Origin: Cydia pomonella
Taxonomy: Eukaryota > Arthropoda > Insecta > Lepidoptera > Tortricidae
DNA: 64,000 nucleotides
Assembly: GCF_033807575.1 (NCBI RefSeq)
Contig: NC_084730.1
Location: forward strand, 3,889,986 to 3,953,985
Reading direction: 5' to 3'
A program made the translations under genes and the position numbers. The notes beneath the pieces are model-generated. The model had not been told where the DNA came from. It searched no databases and was given only the letters and a program-made list of their open reading frames with translations. This document shows positions 49,026 to 60,517 of this stretch, piece by piece (position 1 is the first letter of the stretch; the number at the start of each line of letters is the position of its first letter).

Positions 49026-49955
49026 ATAAATTACGCGAGTATGTTATTAAGTCCAGCCCTGGGTGTTGCAGTTTGGGAACAAAAAATTGTTATCGATAAA
49101 CTGGTTACCATTGTAGTTGTTGTATCGCAACATGTTTACCATTTTGAACTTAAAGAGTAGATGGTTAATATCGTTCTGTTTTTAACATTATTTTTAAAAT
49201 GAACTTGTTCTGCATTTTACGTGTAAGCGTCTGGACTTTTATAGTGCTACCTGCAGTGTGTGTGTGTGTTATTGTGACAGAAATGTCTTAGTTCAAACCT
49301 TCAAGAAAAGAGCGTACTCGCATCTTAAAGGCCGGCAACGCGGTTACAACCCCTCTGGTGTTGCAGGTGTCCATGGACGGCGGTAATCACTTACCATCAG
49401 ATGATCCGTCTGTTCGTTAGCGTCCTATATCATAAAAAATTAAACTTTGCGATTTGCGATGCTCACTGATTTACTTTTGTTTTGTTGAAGGTTCACGGTC
49501 AGAAATACACTTCGCATAACACGTATGGCAGAAAAACTTTTAGTTGTATGATACTTTCGCATAAATATATACGTGCCATAATAGTCATTTTGCACAGTAT
49601 TCATTTGGAAGAATTTATTTAAGTGGGTTAGGTTAGGGTTTTCTGCCAAATAATATTATGCGAAAAGAAATTCTGCGAAGTAATATTATACGAAACGTAC
49701 TTCTGCCAAACGATATTTCTATGCAATACAAATTCTAATAAACAACTTTCTTCAACACATTAGTAAACCACGTGGCCTTCAATGGGTTAATATTTTTTCC
49801 GCTCAATTACAATGGAGTAGGTAGGAGTGCAAAAGTGTACCATATCTTTGACGTCGACTGTACAGTACATCTCTTTCTGATTATGACAACATAAATGTCT
49901 CTAAAACATCCACTCACTCACGTGCTTCGCTTTCAGAGCTCCTATTGTTGCTGCG
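49026..49955. other. 5' flank of paralog D with repeat scraps
   Basis: 49340-49440 is the inverted GATGGTAAGTGATTACCGCC repeat. 49500-49725 repeats a TTCTGCCAAATAATATTATGCG theme. A possible splice acceptor TTTCAG ends at 49936. Confidence 0.45.
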
Positions 49956-51311
49956 ATGAAAATCGTCCTGACGCTCCTGGCAGCGACGACGCTGCTGGCG
50001 TCGGAGTGCGCGTGCGCCGACACCGAGCCGACCATCGTCGCTCGAACTCCCAGTACGCTTAGTTACAGACATGCTGCAAATGACCATGAATTACATTTAG
50101 ATTCAACGTATGGAGATGAAATCACCATATTCTGTACTGCAGCCAACGCTACTAACCTTGCCATCGTAAACCTAAACGGACTACTAAAATCAGTCTCAGA
50201 CAACTCTACGACAATCCAGGTGTCGATTGAACAGCTGGAGGTGGGCGAGCACACATACCACTGCATGGACAGTAGTACCGGCTATAATAAGTCTCTGGTT
50301 GTCACTGTCCGTCCCGCGGTGGCCGTCACGTCTCCGAATGTGCGTCAAGCTTCGGGAAATTACTACGTGCCTCGTGACGAAATTTATGACGTGTTTTGTT
50401 CAGCACATGACGTTGAGGCACTCTCACTTAAATACACATGGTCAAAAGCATTGGATCCTTATTTGAAACTTCATACTGAAGCCGTCAACGGGACTACGGT
50501 GTCTGCAACACTTACGAATAACTTAGAAGTCAGGCGGTATAAGTGTCTGAAGGCGGAGATATCCACAGTTTTTGATGTGATAGTGGATTATGGTTTCGAG
50601 GTTCAGATCAGAGATTTTCAATGCATTTTGCATCTTTTCCATAAGCTAGAGTGCACGTGGACCTCGTCAAATACGAAAAATGCTTTCACGTTATTCACGG
50701 AAGGCAAGCTTCTGTGCACTGATATGTCAGGAGCCGCAGCCAGCGGCTGCGTGCATGCTTGGGACAAAGTGTTAGACGATGCTTATGCTTTTAGCCTCAC
50801 AACACACTTACCCTTACAATTGGAAGTCTGTAACGAAGCCCATTGTAAAAATCTTACGTTCTCAATTGAAATTCGGTCAATCATGAAACTCGAACCAGTT
50901 CGAAACGTAAAGGTAACAATTACGGATCCACAAAATGAATTAATGCGGTTTCAAAATAACATATACGAAATCGAATGGCTCCACAGAAATTTACTTTGTT
51001 ACCGGGGATGTGAATATAAATTTGAGTACACATTGGAGGGGATGCATTGGAGACAGGCAGAAGTGACCGATTTGGCAGGCTATGAATTTTCTGGTGGCGT
51101 AGTGAACTATTTTAAGCTGCCCCTCCCGTGCCCGAATACTCTATACGAGTTCCGCATATATGTCAGGCCTAAGACCGTGAAAGATGACAGACTCTGGTCC
51201 GAGCCGGCCTATGTGGAGTACGCGACCCATCCGAGGGACATGAGCCCTGCAGATCTCTCGTGTGCGAAATTCTGGAAACAAGAACCGACTTCCACCCCAG
51301 CTGTTGAGTAG
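49956..51311 (+). CDS. Secreted domeless-like cytokine-receptor paralog D (intronless)
   Basis: ORF of 451 aa with a true ATG and a signal peptide (about 1-21, Ala/Leu-rich, ending ECACA). It has Ig-like 1 (C60/C103), Ig-like 2 (C148/C197, AVNGTT motif), receptor FN3 (C223, C233-x-W235, C254/C265, C292/C297) and a second FN3 ending LWSEP (413-417). There is no membrane segment. The tail carries KQEP at 440-443, matching QEP in B, then stops at TAG. The same frame continues for 27 codons (separate entry), so the ancestral protein was probably longer. Upstream, TTTCAG ending at 49936 could be a splice acceptor for a 5' UTR exon; a weak CATAAAT lies at 49890. An AATAAA lies at 51338-51343. First-exon codons are GC-rich compared with the rest. 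Confidence 0.72.
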   Translation: MKIVLTLLAATTLLASECACADTEPTIVARTPSTLSYRHAANDHELHLDSTYGDEITIFCTAANATNLAIVNLNGLLKSVSDNSTTIQVSIEQLEVGEHTYHCMDSSTGYNKSLVVTVRPAVAVTSPNVRQASGNYYVPRDEIYDVFCSAHDVEALSLKYTWSKALDPYLKLHTEAVNGTTVSATLTNNLEVRRYKCLKAEISTVFDVIVDYGFEVQIRDFQCILHLFHKLECTWTSSNTKNAFTLFTEGKLLCTDMSGAAASGCVHAWDKVLDDAYAFSLTTHLPLQLEVCNEAHCKNLTFSIEIRSIMKLEPVRNVKVTITDPQNELMRFQNNIYEIEWLHRNLLCYRGCEYKFEYTLEGMHWRQAEVTDLAGYEFSGGVVNYFKLPLPCPNTLYEFRIYVRPKTVKDDRLWSEPAYVEYATHPRDMSPADLSCAKFWKQEPTSTPAVE

Positions 51312-51395
51312 CTCGAAGCTCGCGAACTCATTAATGAAATAAATCAGCAGCAAAAATTGGTGGAGATAAAGATCATTATATACATGGAAATGTAA
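51312..51395 (+). other. In-frame extension of paralog D beyond its TAG
   Basis: After TAG (51309-51311) the frame stays open for 27 codons to TAA at 51393-51395. It encodes a Glu/Leu/Ile/Lys-rich, helix-forming segment (starts LEARELINEI). It aligns with the coiled-coil tail of B that also follows a QEP motif. This is either a recently created stop or a readthrough extension. Confidence 0.5.
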
Positions 51396-51749
51396 TGTAT
51401 ATTTTGCAAAAACTTTGTTTACAAAATATTATAAACCTCCTAATTACTCCTCCTTGTCAGGTGGTAAAGTTGTGTGGTAATTTTCTAGAAGTCGAGGCCA
51501 CATTATATAATTTGATCATTTCATGGAAATCCATTTTAGAACAGATCACTTAATGATATAACTAACCTAGATTTTTTTTCCATGATGTGGCCAACCGATC
51601 TTTTCATGAGATGATTGCCACATCACGAAATTATCAATTCTAAGATCTTGCCACGACATGTATGTATATTATATTGTTACTTACTTAATATAATACAAAT
51701 CAACTTCATGCAACCACTCCGGAGCAAACTTTAATAACTTCTTAAATAT
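51396..51749. other. 3' flank of paralog D
   Basis: AT-rich. ATCATTTCATGGAAAT near 51513 pairs weakly with inverted TGATGTGGCCA motifs, suggesting an old fold-back. No gene seen. Confidence 0.35.
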
Positions 51750-53057
51750 GCCGTCGGGATACTATTAGACATGACTAAAGCGTATGATAAAGTGCAATAT
51801 AACATATTACTATCTAAACTATATGGTATTGGGATTCGTGGAACGGCGCATAAATGGCTCACAACGTATCTACGAGATAGAAAACAAGTAGTGGAACTAG
51901 AACACTTTGACCACCAATCTGGAGAAATTAAACACGTAAAATCAGACACTACAACTATCAACGCCTCAATCCCCCAGGGAAGCGTTATCGGCTGCTTATT
52001 ATTCTTAATATACATTAACGACCTCCCCAAAATCATAAAAGAACCCTGCGTCTTATTTGCCGATGACATATCTATCCTCACACAGTGTACCGATAATTTC
52101 AACCTTAACGCGGAGATAAATAATATATTATCAAAAGTGTCGGGATGGTTAAGTGACCACAACCTGGAAATAAATTATTCAAAGACAAAACTCATGACAT
52201 TCCACCCACACCAAAAATCCCCGCTAAGTATCACATATAGCTATAATAATGTACACCTTGAAGTCGTTAACGAATTTAAATTGCTCGGAATAGTAATAGA
52301 TAAAAATATTTGCTGGAAACCACATGTACAAAGTATTCGAAACAAACTTTCACGATTCGCATACGCACTTAGAGAAATAAAAAAAACCACCGACCTAAAA
52401 ACAGCACTCCAGACCTATTACGCGTACGCATATAACTGGTTGAGCTATGGAATAATATTTTGGGCTAATAGCACAGACGCACCGAGCCTATTCATAGCGC
52501 AAAAGAAACTCATCAGAATCCTGGCAAATATTGAACTACCCGATAGCGCCGCACCTTACTTCCAAGAATTTAAAATACTTACACTTCCATGCATCTACAT
52601 CTTGGAAATGTGTAAGTTTGTCCGTAAATACCCTGAATTTTACACCAAACGGGAAAACGCGGTAAAAAATCGTAACATGCGGTAAAAAATAAATTACAAT
52701 TGCCATCCTCACGGCTTAAGCTGCACTCGGCTGGACCTCTTGTAATGTCCATAAAAATTTATAATTCATTACCAGAAAGTTTGAAAGACGAAAAATCTGA
52801 GACTACCTTTATTAGAAAACTAAAAGAGCTACTGATTTCTAAAAATTATTACTCCTTAAATGATTTTTTAAATGATAAGTTTTAAAAATATAGTTAATGT
52901 ATATAAAATAATATTAGATTACATAGTGCCTTTCTCCATATTTGCTGCGCCCAACAGGGTACATAATGTGAGAACATAGAATTAAGATTACCACCTGTAT
53001 TTAACCATTATGTGCAATAAATGTATTGAGTATTGAGTAGGTATTGAGTATTGAGTA
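51750..53057 (+). mobile_element. CR1/Jockey-type LINE, 5' truncated, one frameshift
   Basis: The RT fragment begins at LLDMTKAYDKV (motif A), with ASIPQGSVIGCLLF, the catalytic FADD box, and the C-terminal SLFIAQKKLIRIL and KILTLPCIYILE motifs. The frame stops near 52685 and continues in another frame (LHSAGPLVMSIKIYNSLPES) to 52885. The 3' tail is an ATTGAGT-type repeat at about 53025-53057. Confidence 0.85.
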
Positions 53058-54315
53058 ACCGATCGCCCCAATTAAACGGTAGACATAATACTTACATAAG
53101 ATTTACAATAAATGCAATATATGAATTATGAACTTGCTGTCTATACGAAATAAATAATATATTGCTGAATTGAGATTTTCGTTTACATCAAATACCTAAT
53201 ATTAAAAGTAGGTATTTCAAGTTTCCATATTTAAGTAGAATATATTAAATTAAAAACTAAAGAAAAGAGAATTGCATTATTAACCATCATTTCTATGTTC
53301 ATTAAGTTACATTTAATATAGGCATTGCTTAAATAAAGTGTTAATAATATAACCTAATTAGTCGCTTACGTTATCATTCAAACTGAGGAGGAAAAGAACG
53401 ACTTATTATTTTCAACATGTACATATAAATAGGTTACCTACATGTTTAATGAACTGGATTTTTAATCCTCGGACTTATATTCCACTTACTTCGACCATCG
53501 AACCACGAGGAATTCTAATATTCCACATAGTTCGATCGTCGAACAACGAGGAATTTGTTGGAAATATAATTATTGTCTATGCCGTACATTATCTGTCAAA
53601 GATGTGATCTGTGTTCTGTCTCTTTCTCTCTGGCTCTCAGCTCATGCAGCCGTAAGATTTTGTGTCGTCCCATTTTTATTATATTTTATTCTATTTACAA
53701 GAACGAATTTTAATGTTTATTTTACGATCACAAAAAGGTAATATAAGAATACGAATAATATATTTATTTCAAGAATTTGTCATTACAAGACCAGCAGTAC
53801 ATTGATCCCCACACTAGGCTCAGCCTGTCACGTGGGAATCTCAGAGAAGTATCGAAATGGTGCGGTTCTCATTTTAACAGAATACATTATTGTTAAAGCT
53901 AAATTAAATAAGATTTTTTTATTATATGACTAACTATCAAACTAAGCACAAAAACAGTTAAAAAGGTCTCAGTAAGTTGTATGTAAGTGAAAGTGTTTAT
54001 GTGAGGGTAAGTGTGTATGTATGTATGAATATGTGCGTGTGTATAACTACGGAATGTGAGAGAAACCAAAAGAAAAGAAATGTAGCTGTACAAGTTATTC
54101 ATCTTTCGGGAGCAGACGCAATTGAATATTGTCGTCTACTGCAGTCATTTCAAAACATCCTCTGACTCATCATAGTTCCAAGAAAGTATTAGGGGTTGGA
54201 TATGCCTTTTTGCTTCAGTTAAGTTACAGTGCCTTATGTCGCAGATTTTTACTAATTTATTGTATAAATGTGGAAAGAGATAAGCCGAGAATCTCATAGC
54301 AAAAGCAGTTTGAAC
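53058..54315. other. No gene; possible copia-type LTR debris
   Basis: About 53480-53570 repeats TCGACCATCGAACCACGAGGAATT in two versions, followed by TGTTGGAAATATAATTATTG, which resembles a copia LTR start. Related TAGTTCGATCATGGAACTACGAG occurs near 56665. 53980-54050 is a GTATGT-rich tract. Confidence 0.35.
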
Positions 54316-54320
54316 AGTAT

Positions 54321-55580
54321 TGTAGGAAATTACATGAAATATAGCCCGAATGAAAACACGCACGAAACGTTTAGCCATTTATTTTAGAGTGACATGTATA
54401 AAATCATGAAAAATATAAATTTAAATATTTGACAGCTGATCTCAAAAAGAGTTTGCAACATCCTCCCACCTTGGGCAAGAGGCCCAAAACTCTTCTCTAT
54501 ACGTCAGACTGTACTTCAAGTGGGTACAGGCGTTGCACTGCTCGTGTGAACTCTCCATCTGCTGTGCGTACCTTAGCCACTCTTACGCAACCGTCTGTAC
54601 CAGGGAAAGTTTCGACAATCCTTCCTAAAGCCACATAGTACGCTTTGTGTCCATCTTTATTAAACTACGTCACCTACCCTTAAATTAGAGTCCCTCTCCT
54701 TGCCCTTCTGGATAAGCAACTGTATGTTCTCGTTACTGTGAGCCTGTTCATCACTGTGGAACTGGCAAGGTAAGTTTCGTTTCATGAGGTCCTTCAAAGA
54801 GCGTATGAGACGCTCCCACCAATTTTCCCGCCATGGCGCTGCAGGAGAACTAAACTTCCTCTTAATGTTCCTCACGTTCAGAGTCATCAGAAGATTATCA
54901 GCTTCGTGGAAGTTAGAATTATCCGTGTATTTTGTGTCAACTCTTCCACGTCTCGGGATAAATCTTCGTAAGGCTATGAGAAAAGCTTCTGTCATTAGTG
55001 GTTTGGTCAATTTGATATGCACGGCTCGGTAAACTGCACACATGAATAAAATTATCCAAACCTTCCCTCCGGACCGCAGAAAAGAAAGACCGGCAAGGTC
55101 TGTAATGTACTTAAAGATGAAAGTCAGTGTAGATAGAAACGTACCGTACGTACGTAATATTATGTTTCTGTAACTCTTTAAACATCTCATGGTCTACATT
55201 TAAACGAGGAACATACCCGCAGAGCGTAGACTTGTCTCGCGCGGTCATTGTACATTCAAATTTCTTATCCAAGCTTGCTAGCTTTAACTCGTAGGTATGA
55301 AATAGTTCCTTCTTAGTTTCAATCCCGCCAAAAAGACAATTTGACACGATTTCTTTGCCGACAGGTTTCAAGTCTAAATTTTCTATTATATCGCGACTTA
55401 TCCGAAGATTGCAGGTTCGTGTCCTGTCACGGTCGCCAGATGTAGGAAATTACATGAAATATAGCCCGAATGAAAACACGCACGAAACGTTTAGCCATTT
55501 ATTTTAGAGTGACATGTATAAAATCATGAAAAATATAAATTTAAATATTTGACAGCTGATCTCAAAAAGAGTTTGCAACA
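54321..55580 (-). mobile_element. BEL/Pao retrotransposon, internally deleted mini-element
   Basis: Identical 140-bp LTRs (54321-54460, 55441-55580) start TG and end CA. A perfect 5-bp duplication AGTAT flanks them (54316-54320, 55581-55585). On the minus strand a primer site TGGCGACCGTGACAGGAC follows the 5' LTR, and a purine tract AAGGTGGGAGGA precedes the 3' LTR. Inside are a stretch upstream of the RT and the integrase end (KYTDNSNFHEADNLL, PAAPWRENWWERLIRSLKDL, then GRIVETFPGTDG). Gag and RT are gone, and a frame break lies near 54660. Confidence 0.92.
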
Positions 55581-55585
55581 AGTAT

Positions 55586-56829
55586 ATAGTATGTAATTAA
55601 TGTTGGATTAATACACGCTTATATTATATTGTTGGCGTCAATCTTTCCGTAGTCTTCGGCAGTCCCTCGCCTGTGCCGTTGCGCCTATATTTCGAACAGG
55701 TTATGGGCCACGACACATAAGCTGAAGAAAAGCTATTTAAAAGGCTTTGAGACAACTTCCAGATTGCTCGACTCGAGTTACGGCAATGGCGCGACAAGGG
55801 ATGACGGCAGTACATGGAACATAACCTCTTATGTCCGCCAAAATTGGACTAAGTATTTTTGGAGATTCGCTGTGAGAATGGTGCATATCATTGATGGTTT
55901 TTTTTTGATGGTGCGTCGATGGTACAGACACGGATGCAACGACGGGTGCACGGACTTAAGAGGCTGTTAACACCCAATGTCCTTGAAATTGATGTTACTT
56001 AAACAGTTTTTTAAGAAAGACTATTTGTTTTAGTCAAGTAAAAAAATATATGTTCATATTAATTATATTTCAAAGACCGTGGTTGTACTCGATACACGAT
56101 TGAACGAAATCGGCTCGATAGAAAATAATTGCAAAGATTGGTCTTAAAATCACAATTAAACGGTTTTATGTCTTTATTGTTTTGACTTATGGGTCTGCAA
56201 TTAAAATCACCATTTCAAAACATTTATATCTAAACCGTGGTTGAGTAAAATATTACACTAATAATCCACTTTTTTTAATTTAAATATTTTTCTTATTATT
56301 CCCTTGCCCAGGCCCAGTAACATGCGACAGTGCTATCTCATTTACTCCGATACAAATAGACAGTGTGCGCGCTTTAGGTATTGACAGTCTCTTAAGCAAA
56401 CATTTGCTTGTCAAGCCAACTTATACCAAATCGTGTGCGATGCGTAGACCGCTAAGGAACTATGGAAGTGGAGGTGTCCTTGCTCGTCACGCTGCTAGTC
56501 GATATTGGCAAGGTAATCGACGATGAAGAATCGGCTGAAATTGTGAAATCCTTCTGTCAGGCTCAACCCGAGGTGTGCCTTTGCTCCTATATTTCGAACA
56601 GGTTATGGGCCCAGCACGCTGCCACTGCACCCTTGCTCCTACATTTTGAACAGAATTCCACTTAGTTCGATCATGGAACTACGAGAAAATGTAAAATTCC
56701 ATTTAGTTATTTTTAATTACAGAAAAAAAAACCATCATAAAATACACGATTTGCGGTATACCCACAATAGTGTTTAAATATAAAATAACTACACACCCCG
56801 AAAAAAAAAACGTTTAATTCACATTAACG
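55586..56829. other. No gene; copia-like primer-site motifs
   Basis: ATTTCGAACAGGTTATGGGCC occurs at about 55689-55709 and 56591-56611. GGTTATGGGCCCAGC resembles the copia primer site for initiator tRNA-Met. Frames around both are broken. Confidence 0.4.
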
Positions 56830-57480
56830 CATTCACTGCCAACGTTTTCGTAACGCTACACGCGTAGCCAATTCTAGCGTTTTCCCGCTTTGTAGAGGAA
56901 AGCGATACGAACAGAGCGCCCGCCGAGCGTGTTCCCGGACCTCAATGTGTTAAAAATCATCAAATTTTGGCATTTTTACAAAATTTTCTACCATTTCGCC
57001 TTAACCTTTGCACCAGGTACGAACCCGCGCGGGCGTCAGACCCCCTCCCTAATTCGACGTCCCACTTCCCTAATGAAGGCAATAGCCTCCGACCCCCAGC
57101 ACCCAGTTGTTTCGAACGCAAGGGGTACAAAATAATAATTACCACCCAGGGCCACATATATAATGTATCTCATTATGCATCAATAGTACATTACAATACA
57201 AGTGCGAAAAATAGGAAATTCGAAACGAGTGGCGATAAATTAAAACACGACCGAAGGGAGTGTTTTAAATCGACACGAGTTGCGAATTACCTATTCGCAC
57301 ATGTATCGTACAACGTTTTACAGTACATATGGCTCTTTAAATGTTTGACATAGTAACGTAATATGCTAATTTTCGCAATAGTAAATTACGATACAAGTGC
57401 GAAACGTAGGAAATTTTCGCACGTGTATTGTACGTTTTACCGTACATGTGGGTTTTACCGTATAGTGCGAGTTAACGCAC
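56830..57480. repeat. Interspersed repeat scraps
   Basis: 56880-56950 is the inverted match of 2728-2800. 57180-57480 has ACAAGTGCGAAAAATAGGAA / inverted TTTTCGCACGTGTATTGTA patterns, related to 18330-18440. Confidence 0.5.
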
Positions 57481-57849
57481 TAGGGCGGTAAATTAGAACC
57501 ATATGTACTGTAAATATTTTAAGGGTTAGTAAAATAAAACCAAACATTAACATTTTCAATCTTCATTCTCTCCATTGAGTACAATAAATTCACTTAATAG
57601 TAAAAAAAATGCTTAGGGGTCATCCATTAATTACATCACACAATTTTTTAAGTTTTTTTTTTGACCCCTCCTCACCCTTTCTTGTCACAGTTGGTCACAT
57701 TTGGCAATCCCCTCCATACAACTGACGTCACGCTACCATTCAAAACGACACTGAAATAAAAATGATACTTGTTCCTTCATAACAAGTTTTTCTGCTAGAA
57801 ATTTACAGCATGGAAGCTCTCTTCAGGAAACACACTTTTCAAATACGTT
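57481..57849. other. No gene seen
   Basis: AT-rich; CACAATTTTTTAAGTTTTTTTTTTGACCCCTCC-like repeat sequence at 57640-57670. Confidence 0.35.
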
Positions 57850-58270
57850 ATGATACCAAAGAGAATTTGAAATAGAAGTGTATTATCAAAGAAAACTTTG
57901 TAGCCACGTAAAACTGCCATCTTTCGACACATAATTAAAACTTTTAGAACGCCATTTGACTTTGATCCTTATTCTTTCACTGATGTGTTCAATTTGTTAA
58001 ATATCAAAAAGTGGCGCCATCTAATAGATCAAAAGGCCAAAGGTATAGATGGCAGCATCGTTTCGAGCGATGGCGCCACAACCTTTAGGTAGTGCCCGGT
58101 AAGATGGCGCCACTTTTTGATATTTAACAAACTGAACACATATCAGTGAAAGAACAAGGATCAAAGTCAAATGGCGTTCTTATGTGTCGAAAGTTGGCCG
58201 TAAATTTACGTAGCTACAAAGTTTTCTTTGACAATACACCTCTATGTCAAATTCTCTTTGATGGTAATAA
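57850..58270. repeat. Fold-back MITE (GTGGCGCCATC family)
   Basis: The arms carry AATTTGAAATAGAAGTGTATT, TTTCGACACATAATT, TTGTTAAATATCAAAAAGTGGCGCCATC and their complements. The centre is near 58060. The same element, carrying insertions, is at 63036-63720. Confidence 0.75.
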
Positions 58271-58804
58271 TGGCTTTACCACTGTCAATTGTTTAATAAA
58301 TGTCAACGAACTTGTGTACTTGTGTTATTCTCGGTAACTTGCTTTGGGAACAATATTGACAAGTTTTTCAATGCAAGAAATTGTAATACAAAGAAAATTA
58401 GTGATTAGAAGATTAACATATAAAAATTACAATCGCTATATTTTATTTGTATTGTGATTTCTAGCAACGAAAACGAATTTCAGGCATAGATATATGTTAC
58501 TTCAATGTTCATGCCAAGTTTCATATCATTCCAGCATGTCGTTAAATAAGACCGTAACTTCGATAGTATGAAACGGTGAATTTGGCGGTTCTGTACTGGC
58601 AACTCTTAACCTTTTGAACGCCAAGAACACTTAAAGTCGTCGTTACTAGTCGCGCCAACAGCGCCAAGGACAACTATAGGTGTCATGGCGGACGCTGTCA
58701 AAGTAACCTTCACACTTTCGAGTAAGGCTTACATTAGCTCGCTTGCGGCCATGACCTTAGCGTTTAAGTGAAGTTTGTGTTTATGACATAAAGCGTTTAA
58801 AGGG
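58271..58804. other. No gene seen
   Basis: No coding or repeat structure recognised beyond short AT-rich runs. Confidence 0.3.
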
Positions 58805-58915
58805 GACCACTGATTACCAGTTCGCCGGACGATATCGGCCTGTCAGTTATTCGCAAAAGCTATTGCGAATAACTGACAGGCCGATATCGTCCGGCGTACT
58901 GGTAATCTTTAGCCG
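58805..58915. repeat. Near-perfect palindrome, 111 bp
   Basis: GATTACCAGTTCGCCGGACGATATCGGCCTG reads back as its complement across a centre at about 58860. It is the intact relative of the arms at 6590 and 7341. Confidence 0.75.
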
Positions 58916-59389
58916 AACAATGTTTGACATGGTAGCCAACATCAAGCAATATGGGCACTTCTAAAGGGACCGTGCGCGTTGGAGGGTCCGCCATCTTGTG
59001 GCCTGGATCGGAAATACGGAAGGTGGAGGTAAGGAAATAAATCTCTATGTACCAAAAAGTGTCATCAAAAAACCTTAAATAGGTGGCGCTACAATACCTA
59101 GAATACTTGAACAAAAAAATCAAATCATAGACAGCGCACTTCACTCCGTCAATAGCGCCTAGGTTCTTAGCTCTAGCGCTACTCTAGAGAGATTTGGGAC
59201 TATTATTTATAGCTAACAGCTGGACACTTTTGCAACAGTTCTACCATAACTCGCTCGTCGTATTTACATCTCACGCCAAAAAGCTGACGTCTCCTGTCCT
59301 GCCCCCTACAGTTTATGCACGCTCCCTATCAAAAGTTGTACCCCTTTCATTTCAGATTTTGGATTTTTTATATTATATCCACTCAAACC
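58916..59389. repeat. GTGCGCGTTGGAGGGTC repeat scraps
   Basis: 58970-59000 and 59265-59330 (CTGACGTCTCCTGTCCTGCC) match 62655-62690 and 62810-62860 in the SGT1 intron. Confidence 0.55.
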
Positions 59390-59860
59390 ACGAGTTCTTT
59401 CGATTAAAGGTTCGGAAACCGGTTAAATTTCCGAACCGTCATCATGTACTTGGCGCAAAACCTTTTAATTTCGGTTTCGATCGTAAAATCGTTATTTTTA
59501 AACCGGTTTTTAGGAGAACATTCCCATAAAGTTCTTGTTTGATTAACCGGTTTAGAACAATAAAAACCGTTTTATTCCTGTTTGTGTGTGGGTGTTTTTC
59601 TTTGCGCGGCACACCATCAGGCCGGTCTGCCGTCTCGTCGTTCGTCGAATAAACCGATTAAGGTTATAATAAAGTTCTTAAAACGTTCGCGTTCTCATGA
59701 AAGTTCGGAGGAAAACCGAAATAAACCGGTATATACCGGTATTTTATAAACCGGTATATTCTGGTATTCTATATACCGGTATTAAACAAACAGGTATATT
59801 CTGGTATTCTATAAACCGGTATATACCGGTATTTTAAAAACCGGTTTGGAGCCTTGTATA
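59390..59860. repeat. AACCGGTT / ACCGGTATAT-rich tandem region
   Basis: AAACCGGTTT-like palindromes cluster at 59408-59560. A tandem of TAAACCGGTATATACCGGTA with changes runs about 59715-59850. Confidence 0.75.
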
Positions 59861-60517
59861 ATACGAGAAACAAGATCTCATACAATTTAGTTTAGTTTCT
59901 CAGTAACAATAGAAAAAGCTCGTGATTCGGAGTAGGTATTATTTAAATAATAAGTTTTTGGCAAAAAATTAATTTCAAAACACAACCAACTTTGCGTTTG
60001 CTATTGTTAACCGATTTACATTATGTACCTATGCGAAACTTCAGTTCAATCGGAAATCGGGAAGTGGGTCAAATTTAGCTTCCAAAATTTGACCCACACT
60101 AAATATCAAACCAACATACAACATACAGGACATCTTAATAGGGAATATTATGCGAAACTCTGCGTAGGGGGCGCCACTACCACAATCCATCACGATCTAA
60201 GTGTCTAACGCGAAACAAAAAAAATCGAAATTTCGTTATCTACCCTCTTAATCACTCTTGCATATGCGAGCGATAGAGGCAGATAACTAAATTTCGATCT
60301 TCGTGTTTCCCGGTAGGACTTAGCCTTAATGCATCAATGTCATATTTAATTATCTGTGGAAACTTGTCAAAAAGCAGTTTAAGACACAGTATGTATAAGT
60401 TACTCTATGGTTTGCGATAGGTGTTAGTGCTGCACTCTGGCGGCAGAACATTGCAGTAATACCCCCTATTCTAACACAAAAGTTGGAGGTACAACTTTAA
60501 GGAAAAATTAATAAGTT
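59861..60517. other. No gene; repeat scraps
   Basis: 60020-60110 matches the 16900-17015 repeat (CGGAAATCGGGAAGTGGGTC). 60220-60300 has TCGAAATTTCGTTATCT and its complement. Confidence 0.4.

Noticed and set aside
54784..55032. Plus-strand ORF in the BEL element
   Set aside because: It is the antisense shadow of the integrase frame.
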